From Oceanobacillus sojae (GTDB lineage: Bacteria > Bacillota > Bacilli > Bacillales > Amphibacillaceae), in assembly GCF_900162665.1 (NCBI RefSeq), contig NZ_LT727813.1, positions 68,961 to 132,960 on the forward strand: a stretch of DNA of 64,000 nucleotides, in the 5' to 3' direction. This document shows positions 1 to 10,376 of the stretch, one piece after another. Every line of letters begins with the position of its first letter. The first letter of the stretch is position 1. The notes under the pieces were generated by a model, which was not told where the DNA came from, made no database searches, and worked only from the letters and a program-made list of their open reading frames with translations. The translations under genes were made by a program, and so were the position numbers.

Positions 1-1391
1 ATGGAACCTTCCATTTCGAAGCTGATCAATCTATTCATTTCTACTGCATATTCCATTGGAAGTTCCTTTGTAAATGGTTCAATAAAGCCCATAACAATCA
101 TTTCTGTTGCTTCTACTTCTGTTAAACCGCGGCTCATTAGATAGAAAAGCTGTTCCTCAGATACTTTCGAAACTTTTGCTTCGTGTTCTAAGGAAATATT
201 GTCATTTAGAATTTCATTGTATGGGATCGTATCCGAAGTAGATTCGTTATCCATTATTAGTGTATCGCACTCAATATTGGAACGAGCCCCCTCCGCTTTA
301 CGTCCAAAGTGTACTAAACCACGGTAAGATACTTTCCCACCTTGTTTAGAAATAGATTTAGAAACAATAGTAGAAGACGTATTTGGAGCCAAGTGATGCA
401 TTTTCGCACCGGCGTCTTGTAATTGTCCTTTTCCTGCTAAAGCGATAGAAAGTGTATTTCCTCGTGCACCTTCTCCTTTTAGAAGGATGGATGGATATTT
501 CATCGTCAGCTTAGAACCAATGTTTCCATCAATCCATTCCATTGTTGCATTCGCATCACAAACAGCACGTTTTGTAACAAGGTTATACACATTGTTCGCC
601 CAGTTTTGAATTGTAGTATAACGGCAGTAGCCATCTTTTTTAACAATTATTTCTACAACAGCACTATGAAGAGAGTTTGTTGTATAAACTGGTGCTGTAC
701 AGCCCTCTACATAGTGTACAGATGCTTCTTCATCAACAATGATAAGCGTACGTTCAAACTGTCCCATATTTTCGGAGTTAATACGGAAGTATGCTTGTAA
801 TGGTGTTGTTGCTTTTACGCCCTTTGGTACATAAATAAATGAACCGCCAGACCATACCGCAGAATTTAATGCAGCGAATTTATTATCAGAATAAGGAACA
901 ATCGTTCCAAAGTATTCTTTAAATAGTTCTTCGTTTTCTTTCAGTGCAGTGTCTGTATCTTTAAATACAATACCAAGCTCTTGAAGATCTTCTTTTAAGC
1001 TGTGGTAAACAACCTCTGATTCATACTGTGCAGATACACCAGCAAGATATTTTTGTTCAGCCTCTGGTATACCCAGCTTATCAAAAGCCTGCTTAATCTC
1101 TGCAGGCACTTCCTCCCAGCTTCTTCCTTGCTTTTCAGTGGGCTTGACATAATAAACAATTTCATCAAAGTCTAAACCTGAGAGATCTCCGCCCCATTGC
1201 GGCATTGGACGCTTGTAGAAATGCTCTAATGCCTTCAGACGGTAGTCAAGCATCCACTGCGGCTCTTCCTTCATTTTCGAAATTTCCTTAACAATATTTG
1301 GCGTTAATCCTTTTTCTGTACGGAAAATAGATACGTCTTTATCATGAAATCCATATTTATACTCTTCTATTTCCGGCATATTTTTTGCCAT
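1..1391 (-). CDS. sufB: Fe-S cluster assembly scaffold protein SufB (3' end cut by window edge)
   Basis: SufB is the scaffold subunit of the cytosolic SufBC2D complex, on which nascent Fe-S clusters are assembled. The reading frame, translated from the minus strand, begins [15 protein letters not shown] and ends at the window edge with FEMEGS. About 463 codons are present, so only about two residues and the stop lie outside, compared with 465 aa for Bacillus SufB. A good ribosome site (GGGAGG) precedes the ATG. It is the last gene of a minus-strand suf operon behind sufC and sufD. The usual intervening sufS and sufU are reduced to remnants just upstream. Identification is by whole-length similarity to the family as I know it. 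Confidence 0.95.
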   Translation of the reverse strand, partial: MAKNMPEIEEYKYGFHDKDVSIFRTEKGLTPNIVKEISKMKEEPQWMLDYRLKALEHFYKRPMPQWGGDLSGLDFDEIVYYVKPTEKQGRSWEEVPAEIKQAFDKLGIPEAEQKYLAGVSAQYESEVVYHSLKEDLQELGIVFKDTDTALKENEELFKEYFGTIVPYSDNKFAALNSAVWSGGSFIYVPKGVKATTPLQAYFRINSENMGQFERTLIIVDEEASVHYVEGCTAPVYTTNSLHSAVVEIIVKKDGYCRYTTIQNWANNVYNLVTKRAVCDANATMEWIDGNIGSKLTMKYPSILLKGEGARGNTLSIALAGKGQLQDAGAKMHHLAPNTSSTIVSKSISKQGGKVSYRGLVHFGRKAEGARSNIECDTLIMDNESTSDTIPYNEILNDNISLEHEAKVSKVSEEQLFYLMSRGLTEVEATEMIVMGFIEPFTKELPMEYAVEMNRLISFEMEGS

Positions 1392-1430
1392 TGTTAATAA
1401 CCTCCCTCGGACAGAATAAAAGCTTCTGTC

Positions 1431-1510
1431 TTATTTGTTGTGTACACCCTTTTCCATGGCCTTCCGAGCGAGTGTCGCATATTTAATCCACCAGGAAATT
1501 CGGAAACTAC
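1431..1510 (-). pseudogene. sufU: sufU 3' remnant
   Basis: On the minus strand, a stretch reading VSEFP in one frame continues as WIKYATLARKAMEKGVHNK and a stop in a shifted frame. This matches the SufU C-terminus (FPARIKCATLSWKALEKGV in Bacillus subtilis). The conserved Cys of the CATL motif reads as Tyr. Only about 25 codons survive, frameshifted and without a start. SufU normally transfers sulfur from SufS as a zinc-dependent sulfurtransferase, and nothing functional can be made from this piece. It lies between sufS debris and sufB, exactly where sufU should be. Confidence 0.85.
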
Positions 1511-2946
<1,436 letters not shown>

Positions 2947-2963
2947 GATTACCCCTCCTTACA

Positions 2964-3752
2964 TTACGCGTTTTGTTCTGTAGTTTCTTCGTCTTCGATT
3001 CCTAATTCTTCTTTGACCCACTCATAACCTTCCGCTTCAAGACGCTTTGCAAGTTCTGGTCCACCGGATTTCACAACACGTCCTTGCATCATTACGTGTA
3101 CAAAATCAGGTGTAATATAGTTTAATAGACGTTGGTAGTGAGTAATAATCAAGCATCCTAAATTCTCCGAACGCATTTGGTTGATTCCTTTTGATACAAC
3201 TTTTAGTGCATCGATATCCAATCCTGAATCAATTTCATCCAGAATTGCAATATCTGGATGAAATTGTAATAATTGTAATATTTCATTACGTTTTTTCTCA
3301 CCGCCAGAGAAACCCTCATTCAGATAACGTGTTGCCATATTTTTATCAATATCAAGGTATTCTAAATCCCGATCTAATTTTTTGATGAAATTCATCAAAG
3401 GGATTTCATCGCCTTCTTCACGTTTTGCATTAATCGCAGAACGTAAGAAGTCAGAAGTAGTTACACCGCTGATTTCACTTGGGTACTGCATTGCTAAAAA
3501 CAGTCCGGCACGAGCACGCTCATCTACTTCCATTTCTAATACATCTTCCCCATCAAGTGTGATAGTTCCCTCTGTTACCTCATAATTGGGATGTCCCATG
3601 ATTGCAGAAGCCAATGTAGATTTACCTGTACCATTTGGTCCCATGATGGCATGGAACTCCCCACTTTTAACCGTTAGATTCACTCCTTTTAATATCTCTT
3701 TGTCTTCAATGGATACATGAAGATTCTTAATTTCTAATACTGTACTTGACAT
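2964..3752 (-). CDS. sufC: Fe-S cluster assembly ATPase SufC
   Basis: SufC (262 aa) is the ABC-type ATPase that drives SufBCD. Visible motifs are Walker A GPNGTGKST near residue 38, the Suf-specific signature FSGGEKKRNEI near 149, Walker B DIAILDEIDSGLD near 168 and a switch His in IITHYQR near 203. It is the first gene of the minus-strand operon. It has a AGGT-type ribosome site, and the promoter probably lies in the AT-rich 77 bp between it and the ABC exporter gene. It appears intact. Confidence 0.96.
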   Translation of the reverse strand: MSSTVLEIKNLHVSIEDKEILKGVNLTVKSGEFHAIMGPNGTGKSTLASAIMGHPNYEVTEGTITLDGEDVLEMEVDERARAGLFLAMQYPSEISGVTTSDFLRSAINAKREEGDEIPLMNFIKKLDRDLEYLDIDKNMATRYLNEGFSGGEKKRNEILQLLQFHPDIAILDEIDSGLDIDALKVVSKGINQMRSENLGCLIITHYQRLLNYITPDFVHVMMQGRVVKSGGPELAKRLEAEGYEWVKEELGIEDEETTEQNA

Positions 3753-3829
3753 AAATCATACCTCCAAAACTTTATTTTAAATAAATTGAATAAGATATTT
3801 ATTCTCATTTCAATTTAAAGATTGAGTGA

Positions 3830-5557
3830 TCAGGTGATGCTCCATGAAGAAGCCTTGGCTCGCTCCCGCCAAAAAGCGGCGTAATCTCCATTGAGCTTGA
3901 GTAACTCATCATGGCTACCTATCTCCGTCACAGTTCCTTCGCGCAGAAACACGATCTGGTCGGCACCTTGAATCGTGGAGAGCCGATGGGCGACCATAAG
4001 CACCGTTTTGTCAGTGGTCACTTCAGCTAATCCTTCCAGAAATGCTGCTTCATTCTCTGGATCAATTGCGCTCGTCGCCTCATCCAGCAAAATAACTGGT
4101 GCATTCTTCAAAATTGCACGTGCTATCGAAATTCGCTGTCGTTCACCTCCAGACAAGCTGTGTCCACCTTCTCCAACGTTGGTATCCCAGCCTGCGGGAA
4201 GCCTACGGATAATCTCCTCAACCTGCGCGATTCGAGATGCCCGTAGCACCTGTTCGTCTGTTGCTTGTTCGTTGCCGATGCGGATATTTTCCCATATGGT
4301 ATCATCGAACAAATAAACGTCTTGAAACACGAGAGATATATGCTGCATCAGATCTTCTGTAGCAAGCTCTCGGATATCGCTATCGGCGAAATCGATACGC
4401 CCAGAATCAACGTCGTAAAATCGGGCAATCAACTTAATCAGAGTGCTCTTGCCAGAGCCAGAAGGACCTACTATCGCAACCGTGGTCTTAGACGGAACCG
4501 AAAACGATACATTCTGAATAACGGGAGAATGGCTATCATAGCCGAAACTGGCCCCCTCTAACCGCACTTCGTATTGCGAACTAGGACGTGCTGGTTTATC
4601 AGGAACGGGCAAAGGCTTCGCATTTAAAATATCAGCTATCTTGCGCAGTGAGGACCGGGCCATTCGAATGCCGCCTCCCAAATCTGCCACTGTTGAAACA
4701 GAAGAGGTAAACTGTGCGACTACGGCAATAAGTGCGATCGCGGTCGCAGGCGAAATCTGAGCACCGAGAGCCAGTGGCACAATCGCTATCACGACAAGTA
4801 GCAACACAAGTTGCACCGCGATACGGAAGATGATCGAGCCTGGAATTGTTGACTTCAAATGTCGGTTACTTGTATGACGTTGTTGTAGCAACACTTTCTG
4901 TAATGACTGGTTAGCATCACCGACGTATCCGTAAGCACGGAGCACAGGCTGGGCTTGGACATACTCAATTATGCGGGCGTTTGCAGCAGCTGCCGCTCGA
5001 TCCATACCACCATCTCCTTTACGATAGAACAGCCGACCAAGTCGGTTCATCCCCCAAAGGAACGGAATAGCTACTAAGAAGGCGATTCCGATTCTCCAGT
5101 CGATAATTAGCATACCTAACGTGAGCACGGATGGCGTGATAATCCCGTTAAGCATTGGTGTCATCAAAAATCCGAATACGAGCACCACATTATCTGTACC
5201 ACTACTGATTGTTCGAGTGACGGTTCCTGTTCGTTGCTGACTGAACCAGCCGAGTGGAAGAGTCGCTATATGGTCCCCAATCCGATGATACAGTCGAGAC
5301 GAGATACCTAGTGACAGGTGCACACCGATTACAGAGCTAAAATAATTGCAAATGATAGCTATCCCTGCGGAGAAAACAAGACAGACAATCCATATCCACA
5401 AATCAGAAGATCCTGGATCAAATATTGCATTCAAAATCGGTAGAAGGAGAAGAAACGACACTCCCTGCGCGATACAAAACAGAATGACTAGAGCAACGAA
5501 GCGTCGGAACAGTCCACGCTGGTCTTCGCCGACAATTTGGAATAACTGTTTAATCAT
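3830..5557 (-). CDS. ABC exporter, fused permease/ATPase (second half-transporter)
   Basis: This 575-aa half-transporter has an N-terminal six-helix ABC membrane domain (about residues 20-290) and a C-terminal nucleotide-binding domain. Walker A GPSGSGKST lies near 364, LSGGERQRISIARA near 468, VILLDEATSAID near 488 and the H-loop VAHRLST near 530. It overlaps the upstream half-transporter by 4 bp (ATGA), so the two probably form a heterodimer. The pair resembles the YbtP/YbtQ and IrtA/IrtB class linked to siderophore or drug transport, but the substrate cannot be read from sequence. GC content is clearly higher than in the suf genes, suggesting acquisition. Confidence 0.9.
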   Translation of the reverse strand: MIKQLFQIVGEDQRGLFRRFVALVILFCIAQGVSFLLLLPILNAIFDPGSSDLWIWIVCLVFSAGIAIICNYFSSVIGVHLSLGISSRLYHRIGDHIATLPLGWFSQQRTGTVTRTISSGTDNVVLVFGFLMTPMLNGIITPSVLTLGMLIIDWRIGIAFLVAIPFLWGMNRLGRLFYRKGDGGMDRAAAAANARIIEYVQAQPVLRAYGYVGDANQSLQKVLLQQRHTSNRHLKSTIPGSIIFRIAVQLVLLLVVIAIVPLALGAQISPATAIALIAVVAQFTSSVSTVADLGGGIRMARSSLRKIADILNAKPLPVPDKPARPSSQYEVRLEGASFGYDSHSPVIQNVSFSVPSKTTVAIVGPSGSGKSTLIKLIARFYDVDSGRIDFADSDIRELATEDLMQHISLVFQDVYLFDDTIWENIRIGNEQATDEQVLRASRIAQVEEIIRRLPAGWDTNVGEGGHSLSGGERQRISIARAILKNAPVILLDEATSAIDPENEAAFLEGLAEVTTDKTVLMVAHRLSTIQGADQIVFLREGTVTEIGSHDELLKLNGDYAAFWRERAKASSWSIT

Positions 5558-7335
5558 TGCTTTCCCCTACCTTCCTTTGTTCGTTCATAAGCTTTCCACA
5601 ATCGACTATACAGACCGTCCGACGAGATGAGTTCCTCATGCGTGCCACGCTGCACAATGTTTCCATCGTCAACTACGTGAATCTGATCAGCACCTACAAT
5701 AGTATGCAGACGATGGGCGATAACTAGCACCGTTCTCCCTTTGATTAGCGATGTCAAGGCATGCTGGATCTCCGCTTCAGACTCGGGATCAATCATTGAG
5801 GTCGCTTCGTCCATCACTATAATTGGTGCATCCGCAAGCAATGCTCGTGCTATCGAAATTCTCTGCGCCTCTCCTCCAGATAACCGAGCGTCCACACCGA
5901 CGATAGAATCATAGCCTCGGGGCAACCGCTCAATCCGATCGTGAATACGTGCCGCCCGCGCCACCCTTATGACGTCTTCCTCGCTAGCATCAGGATTGCC
6001 GAGACGAATGTTGTCACGAATCGTCTCCTGCAGTAGACGAACATCCTGAAATACAAATCCCACTTTCCGATACAACTCGGATGTATCCATCTCCCGGATA
6101 GGTACACCACCAATCGCAATCGAGCCGCTTTGAGGATCATAAAAGCGGGGCAACAGCTTCGCAATCGTCGACTTCCCCGAACCTGAGGGACCAACCAAAG
6201 CAGTTATCGTGCCAGGAAGCATGACAAAACTGACATGATCCACTGCACGGTATCCCTCTTTGTAACTAAATACAACGTTCTTATATTCCACATCGAGTTG
6301 ACCGGCGTCAGGGGTTTGAGGATTCATTGGCTCCTCAATCTCTGACAAACCACGCATATTCTCTAGCCGTTTGGCGGCTTCCATCGCCTCCATCAATGAA
6401 GACATCCCATTACCGAGACGAAGAACCGGATTACCCATGGTGAGTGCAAGTAGTAAAAACGGCAAAATTGTCAATGGCTCCATCCGACCAGTGGCAATAA
6501 AACCTGTTCCGACCATCAGGATAAGTAGTAAGAAGGTAATCGGTTGAAGCAAGACACTGATTGCTGCCTGCAACTTTGACAACGGCAATAGCCAATCAAC
6601 CGTTCGAGAGATGTACTCATCTACGGTATTGCTATAGCGTCGGTGAGCCTTTCCAGTCTGACCAAAAGCCCGTATGACTTGAATCCCTTCGAGCACCTCG
6701 ATCACCCTGCCGGATAGCCTTCCTGAAATTTCTCCGATACCCCTTGTCACACCGGAAGAACGCGAGGTGACAACACCAAAGATAATAAAATACGTAAGTG
6801 GAGGTGCCAACGCAATAATCGCGAGACGCCAATCAACCGTGAACAAATAAATAAAACTCAAGAGTGGAACGGCAAGTCCTGAGACAAGGTCGAGAACGGA
6901 ATGAGCGATCACGTAATGGATTGCATGTGTATCGTCCTGTAGCATTTTCTTTACCTGACCAGCATTGTTCACGGAGAACCACCCTAATGGTAATCGACCG
7001 AGTTTAGCCACCAATTCCCGTCGCAATCTCCACTGGTGTGTGCCGTCGGTCAAGTGCGTCACTGTAAGGGCCACCATCGATAGAGCAGCATGTAACACAA
7101 GACAGGCCACTGCCGATAGAACCAGTGTCCAAACTAGCCCTGCATTTGGTGCGGGAGACAGCAACTCGTTACCGACCTGCACAATCAGCACATAAGGTAG
7201 CACTGCAAATACCGCTGAAAGCAGTTCAATCAACGTAGCTCCTAGTAGCGGCTTTGTAACTGGAGAAAGCGCTTTTCCTAGAGGAGCTACTTTGGAAAAT
7301 AAAGCAATTCGCGTCGATGTATTCGATAGCTTCAT
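5554..7335 (-). CDS. ABC exporter, fused permease/ATPase (first half-transporter)
   Basis: This 593-aa half-transporter has a membrane domain over about residues 25-320. Its ATPase domain has Walker A GPSGSGKST near 385, signature LSGGEAQRISIARALL near 490, Walker B PIIVMDEATSMID and H-loop IAHRLHT. It is the promoter-proximal gene of a two-gene operon transcribed divergently from a TetR repressor. A consensus promoter (7465-7493) lies upstream next to a palindrome that could be the repressor site. The substrate is unknown. The divergent TetR suggests induction by a small molecule exported by the pair. Confidence 0.9.
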   Translation of the reverse strand: MKLSNTSTRIALFSKVAPLGKALSPVTKPLLGATLIELLSAVFAVLPYVLIVQVGNELLSPAPNAGLVWTLVLSAVACLVLHAALSMVALTVTHLTDGTHQWRLRRELVAKLGRLPLGWFSVNNAGQVKKMLQDDTHAIHYVIAHSVLDLVSGLAVPLLSFIYLFTVDWRLAIIALAPPLTYFIIFGVVTSRSSGVTRGIGEISGRLSGRVIEVLEGIQVIRAFGQTGKAHRRYSNTVDEYISRTVDWLLPLSKLQAAISVLLQPITFLLLILMVGTGFIATGRMEPLTILPFLLLALTMGNPVLRLGNGMSSLMEAMEAAKRLENMRGLSEIEEPMNPQTPDAGQLDVEYKNVVFSYKEGYRAVDHVSFVMLPGTITALVGPSGSGKSTIAKLLPRFYDPQSGSIAIGGVPIREMDTSELYRKVGFVFQDVRLLQETIRDNIRLGNPDASEEDVIRVARAARIHDRIERLPRGYDSIVGVDARLSGGEAQRISIARALLADAPIIVMDEATSMIDPESEAEIQHALTSLIKGRTVLVIAHRLHTIVGADQIHVVDDGNIVQRGTHEELISSDGLYSRLWKAYERTKEGRGKQ

Positions 7336-7464
7336 TTTATTTTCCTCCCGCTAAAGTGCCTTAACAATTGTTTCCTCTTTATTTTTTGAGTCATTAGCTT
7401 CATTTTGAGCTCCTTTCTCTCCACAAATATACTATTCATATTGATGAAGTGTTTTTCAGTTAAA

Positions 7465-7493
7465 ATTATACTTGTTCAACGACCAAGAGTCAA
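7465..7493 (-). promoter_or_regulatory. SigA-type promoter for the ABC exporter pair
   Basis: On the minus strand, TTGACT (7488-7493) and TATAAT (7465-7470) are separated by exactly 17 bp. The position, about 130 bp upstream of the 7335 start, fits an operon promoter with a moderately long leader. A TTGGTC half-site (7481-7486) lies in the spacer and repeats the arm of the nearby palindrome. Confidence 0.75.
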
Positions 7494-7501
7494 TTAAAAT
7501 A

Positions 7502-7514
7502 TGGTCACTGACCA
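7502..7514. promoter_or_regulatory. Candidate TetR operator (TGGTCA-C-TGACCA palindrome)
   Basis: A perfect 6-bp-arm inverted repeat, TGGTCACTGACCA, sits just upstream of the -35 box of the exporter promoter, between the divergent exporter and tetR genes. A further GACCAA half-site occurs at 7481-7486. Size and location are typical of TetR-family operators. The assignment to the neighbouring regulator is inferred. Confidence 0.6.
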
Positions 7515-7776
7515 ATAAAACAGCTCTAATTAGTGATTAATTTATAAGCAATAAGTTTCCAGATGATCGACTATAGACATGCATATTTATAGAATGACTC
7601 TAGTACAATTTGAAGGAGGAAAAATCTTATTTGTAAATGAATTTTATTTTAAAATTTTCTTGACTCCTGTGTCACTGCACAACAATCCATTTTATGATAT
7701 AATGACCTCAGATTATTGGCTATTTACGCCAATTTTGGATAGAAAATATCATAGTTCCTAGAGAGGATGACAACTT

Positions 7777-8421
7777 ATGAGTTCTACTCGTACCACTCAA
7801 TCCGACGTCATTCAGGCTGCACTCCATATTTTGAACGAATCTGGGCTTGAAGCGGTCACACTGCGCGCTGTAGCCAAACGGCTTGGTGTTTATTTAAACA
7901 CCGTGTCCTGGCAGGTCAAGACGAAATCCCGCCTGATTGAATTGATGGCCGATACGATTTTTTCCGAGCTGTCCCTTGATGAGTTGCCTGAGCAACCAGA
8001 AGAACGTACTAAGGAAATTTTACGACGTCTTCGATCCGTTCTTTTGACACACCGTGATGGCGCTAAGCTGGTGACTGGTACAACCGTGTACGAAACAAAC
8101 ACGTTGCGGATTGGAGATGCAATCATATCGGCACTGCTCCAACTTCACCTTCCCCATAGGGAAGCTGTTCGCATATTTTGGACGTTGGCTTACTTCACAT
8201 TTGGACTCGTACAAGAAGAACAGGGAGACTCAGTCGCTTATTCCGACTCGAAGTTACAGAAAACACTTGCTACAGACGAGTATCCAGCGTTTTCTCGAGT
8301 ACTAACTTCCATGTACGAAGATAGCTTCGATGATCGTTTCGAATACGGCATTCATTGTGTACTTACTGGTGCTTTCCAATTAGTAGATAACAATGAACCA
8401 GGTATACGGAAGGGGAAATAA
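7777..8421 (+). CDS. TetR family transcriptional regulator
   Basis: This 214-aa protein has an N-terminal TetR DNA-binding domain (about residues 8-55; LRAVAKRLGVYLNTVSWQVKTKSRLIELM) and a longer ligand-binding region resembling the tetracycline-repressor type C-terminal domain. A ribosome site (AGAGGATG) lies upstream of the ATG. It is transcribed divergently from the two ABC exporter genes and shares their elevated GC content. It is the likely repressor of that operon. No ligand can be inferred. Confidence 0.88.
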   Translation: MSSTRTTQSDVIQAALHILNESGLEAVTLRAVAKRLGVYLNTVSWQVKTKSRLIELMADTIFSELSLDELPEQPEERTKEILRRLRSVLLTHRDGAKLVTGTTVYETNTLRIGDAIISALLQLHLPHREAVRIFWTLAYFTFGLVQEEQGDSVAYSDSKLQKTLATDEYPAFSRVLTSMYEDSFDDRFEYGIHCVLTGAFQLVDNNEPGIRKGK

Positions 8422-8772
8422 ACAGTGAGTGGTACCCGTCGTAACGTATTGTTGACAGACGGGCGTTATCACAAAACAGTTGTAGCTGAATCTTAATGAG
8501 CAAAAATTTAAAAACACCAAATACTGGATGCTAGTATATATTGAGCGAATACAAAGAAACGGATGAACATCCCATTTATCGTGTAAAAAGTAGCATACAA
8601 AATTTGCAAAACTTTGTGTGAAATAGCTACAATTATGTAGATACATATTGGCACGGATAGGAAAGAAGCTTCTCGACATCCATGAACTATGCTTTATCAC
8701 ATTTTTTTCTAATATTGATAAAGCTTAGAATTGATGTAACAAATATATAGGAGATACTTTTTTAAAATAAAA
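8422..8772. other. Intergenic region without supported gene
   Basis: These 350 bp between tetR and the terminator at 8773 carry only short, unconvincing ORFs on either strand, and the GC content falls back to the genome background. Nothing recognisable was found. Confidence 0.5.
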
Positions 8773-8798
8773 ATTCCAACTTAATATTAAGTTGGAGA
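8773..8798 (-). terminator. Rho-independent terminator downstream of gpmA
   Basis: CCAACTTAAT at 8776-8785 pairs perfectly with ATTAAGTTGG at 8786-8795. On the minus strand it is followed by a T-rich run. It lies 130 bp beyond the gpmA stop. Confidence 0.7.
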
Positions 8799-8923
8799 GA
8801 TAAAACCTTATTATTAAATTTAATATAATCAATATTTTTAAGAGACTGCAATTACTTCGCCAAATCAAAAATTGATTTGCTTTAACCATCTTGCAGAGCA
8901 ATTTCTTCTATTATAACTCTGCT

Positions 8924-9608
8924 TCAAAGATAGTATTTATCTACAGGATGCAACTGTTTATCAAGCATATATACTAGCGGAGCGCCAGTTGGTATATCCA
9001 GATCAATGATCTCCCCAGGAGTCAGATTATCCAAAAATTTAAGCAATGCCCGCAGACTATTACCATGTGCAACAATAAGTACATTATTACCTTTTTTTAT
9101 CTGTGTTTTAATTTCTCGATTCCAGTAATATTTAACACGTATTGCTGTTTCCTTGAGGCTTTCTGTTAAGGGAATAAATTCGTCATCAATATCACGATAT
9201 TTAGCATCATAGATTGGATACCGTTTATCGTCTTTAGTCAAAGCAGGTGGCAATTCGTTATAACTTCTACGCCATAATTTAACTTGTTCTTCTACATAAC
9301 GGACAGATATTGACTTGTCGGATAAAGGGATTGAAGAAGCACAAAATGCAGGTAGATTACTTAAGGAAGCACAATTTGCTTTTGATGTCGCTTACACTTC
9401 ATATTTAAAACGTGCCATTAAAACACTAGATTATGTGCTTGAAGAAATGGACTTGCTATGGATCCCTGTATATAAAGCTTGGCAGCTTAACGAACGCCAT
9501 TATGGTGCGCTTCAAGGATTGAGTAAAACTACTGTCGCCCCAACCTGTAAAAAAATTTGCTTTGTTCCATTCACTTTCTCCGTGTCTTATTAAAACTAGT
9601 TTATACAT
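8924..9608 (-). pseudogene. gpmA: 2,3-bisphosphoglycerate-dependent phosphoglycerate mutase with an internal inversion
   Basis: The minus strand starts [23 protein letters not shown] with the catalytic RHGE motif, then turns to nonsense. The minus strand becomes homologous again at YVEEQVKLWRRSYNELPPALTKDD and runs to the true C-terminus, including the AHGNSLRALLK motif. The missing middle ([17 protein letters not shown] to [13 protein letters not shown]) is present in place but on the plus strand. So about 233 bp (near 9303-9535) have been flipped, with a few codons lost at one joint. Without reversal the gene cannot make a mutase. The parent family is about 228-250 aa and cofactor-dependent. 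Confidence 0.9.
9303..9535 (+). other. Inverted segment inside gpmA
   Basis: This segment encodes the central third of GpmA on the plus strand while both flanks are on the minus strand. The breakpoints are bracketed by the short inverted motif GACAG (9302-9306) and CTGTC (9532-9536). Joining after GGTTGG restores the expected [11 protein letters not shown] reading at one end. At the other end about four to five codons around SKT/RYVEE appear to be missing, so the flip is not perfectly precise. Confidence 0.8.
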
Positions 9609-9928
9609 GTCTTTCACATCCTTTCTAATGATTTTTTCCATTAATCTTTCAGAAAGGCCTCTTGAATAATTCAAATATCTATCTTTTTTAATATGATAAA
9701 GAAATATGGAACATAATAAAAAATGGCTACTTTTGACTTGATGATATCATCCAAAAATATAAATTTTCACTAAAAAGTAAACCATTATACGATCATATTT
9801 TTAACAATCAATTTAAGGTTGTCATAAGCGTTATGATGATTAAAATAAACTGCCGAAAACATCTCCTTGACAAGGGGCTGAGGAACACCTAAACTTTTAA
9901 TGAAAAGATTGTTTAATAAAATAATTGT

Positions 9929-10318
9929 TTGATTAATGGGGTGACGAAGATAAACAATAAAGAAATACTTCATGATCACAGTAAAAATTTGAGCCATATT
10001 TTAGAACAAATGCCCGATGTTCAATTTTTTTTGGAGGGAGCTGCTGTATTTCAACAGCTTTGTGATGGTTCCCGCCTTCGAATACTTTGGTTACTCTGTC
10101 ATTGTGAAGAGTGTGGACATAATATCTCAGCTGCACTTGACATGAGCCCCGCTTCGATTTCTCATCATTTAAAATCTTTAAAACTCCATGGTTTAATTAA
10201 AAGTAGACGTGTTGGTAAAGAAGTTTACTATTCTCTTGCTGATAGCGAAAAAGCTCGTCTAGTTCATCAAATGATTGATGATTATTTTGATATGAGTTGT
10301 CCCTTGAAAGGCCTTTAG
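9929..10318 (+). CDS. ArsR/SmtB family metal-responsive repressor
   Basis: This protein of about 129 aa has a winged helix-turn-helix core (SASISHHLKSLKLHGLIKSRRVGKEVYYSLAD). A Cys-rich LCHCEECGHNIS stretch lies at the position of the metal-sensing ELCVCDL box of CadC/ArsR proteins. The frame opens at a TTG (9929), with GTG at 9941 as an alternative; neither has a strong ribosome site. It is convergent with the P-type ATPase gene beside it and probably represses that operon through the TGATTG-type repeats near 12648-12685. The metal is likely Zn, Cd or Pb by association. Confidence 0.85.
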   Translation: MINGVTKINNKEILHDHSKNLSHILEQMPDVQFFLEGAAVFQQLCDGSRLRILWLLCHCEECGHNISAALDMSPASISHHLKSLKLHGLIKSRRVGKEVYYSLADSEKARLVHQMIDDYFDMSCPLKGL

Positions 10319-10376
10319 ATTAATGATAAAAATGGGAGTATTACCTGCAGAATTTCCATTTAATACTCCCATTACA

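Noticed and set aside
8422-8470. T-box-like GTGGTACC near the tetR end
   Set aside because: Only a short match; it lacks the antiterminator context, has no stem I, and no aminoacyl-tRNA or amino acid gene follows.
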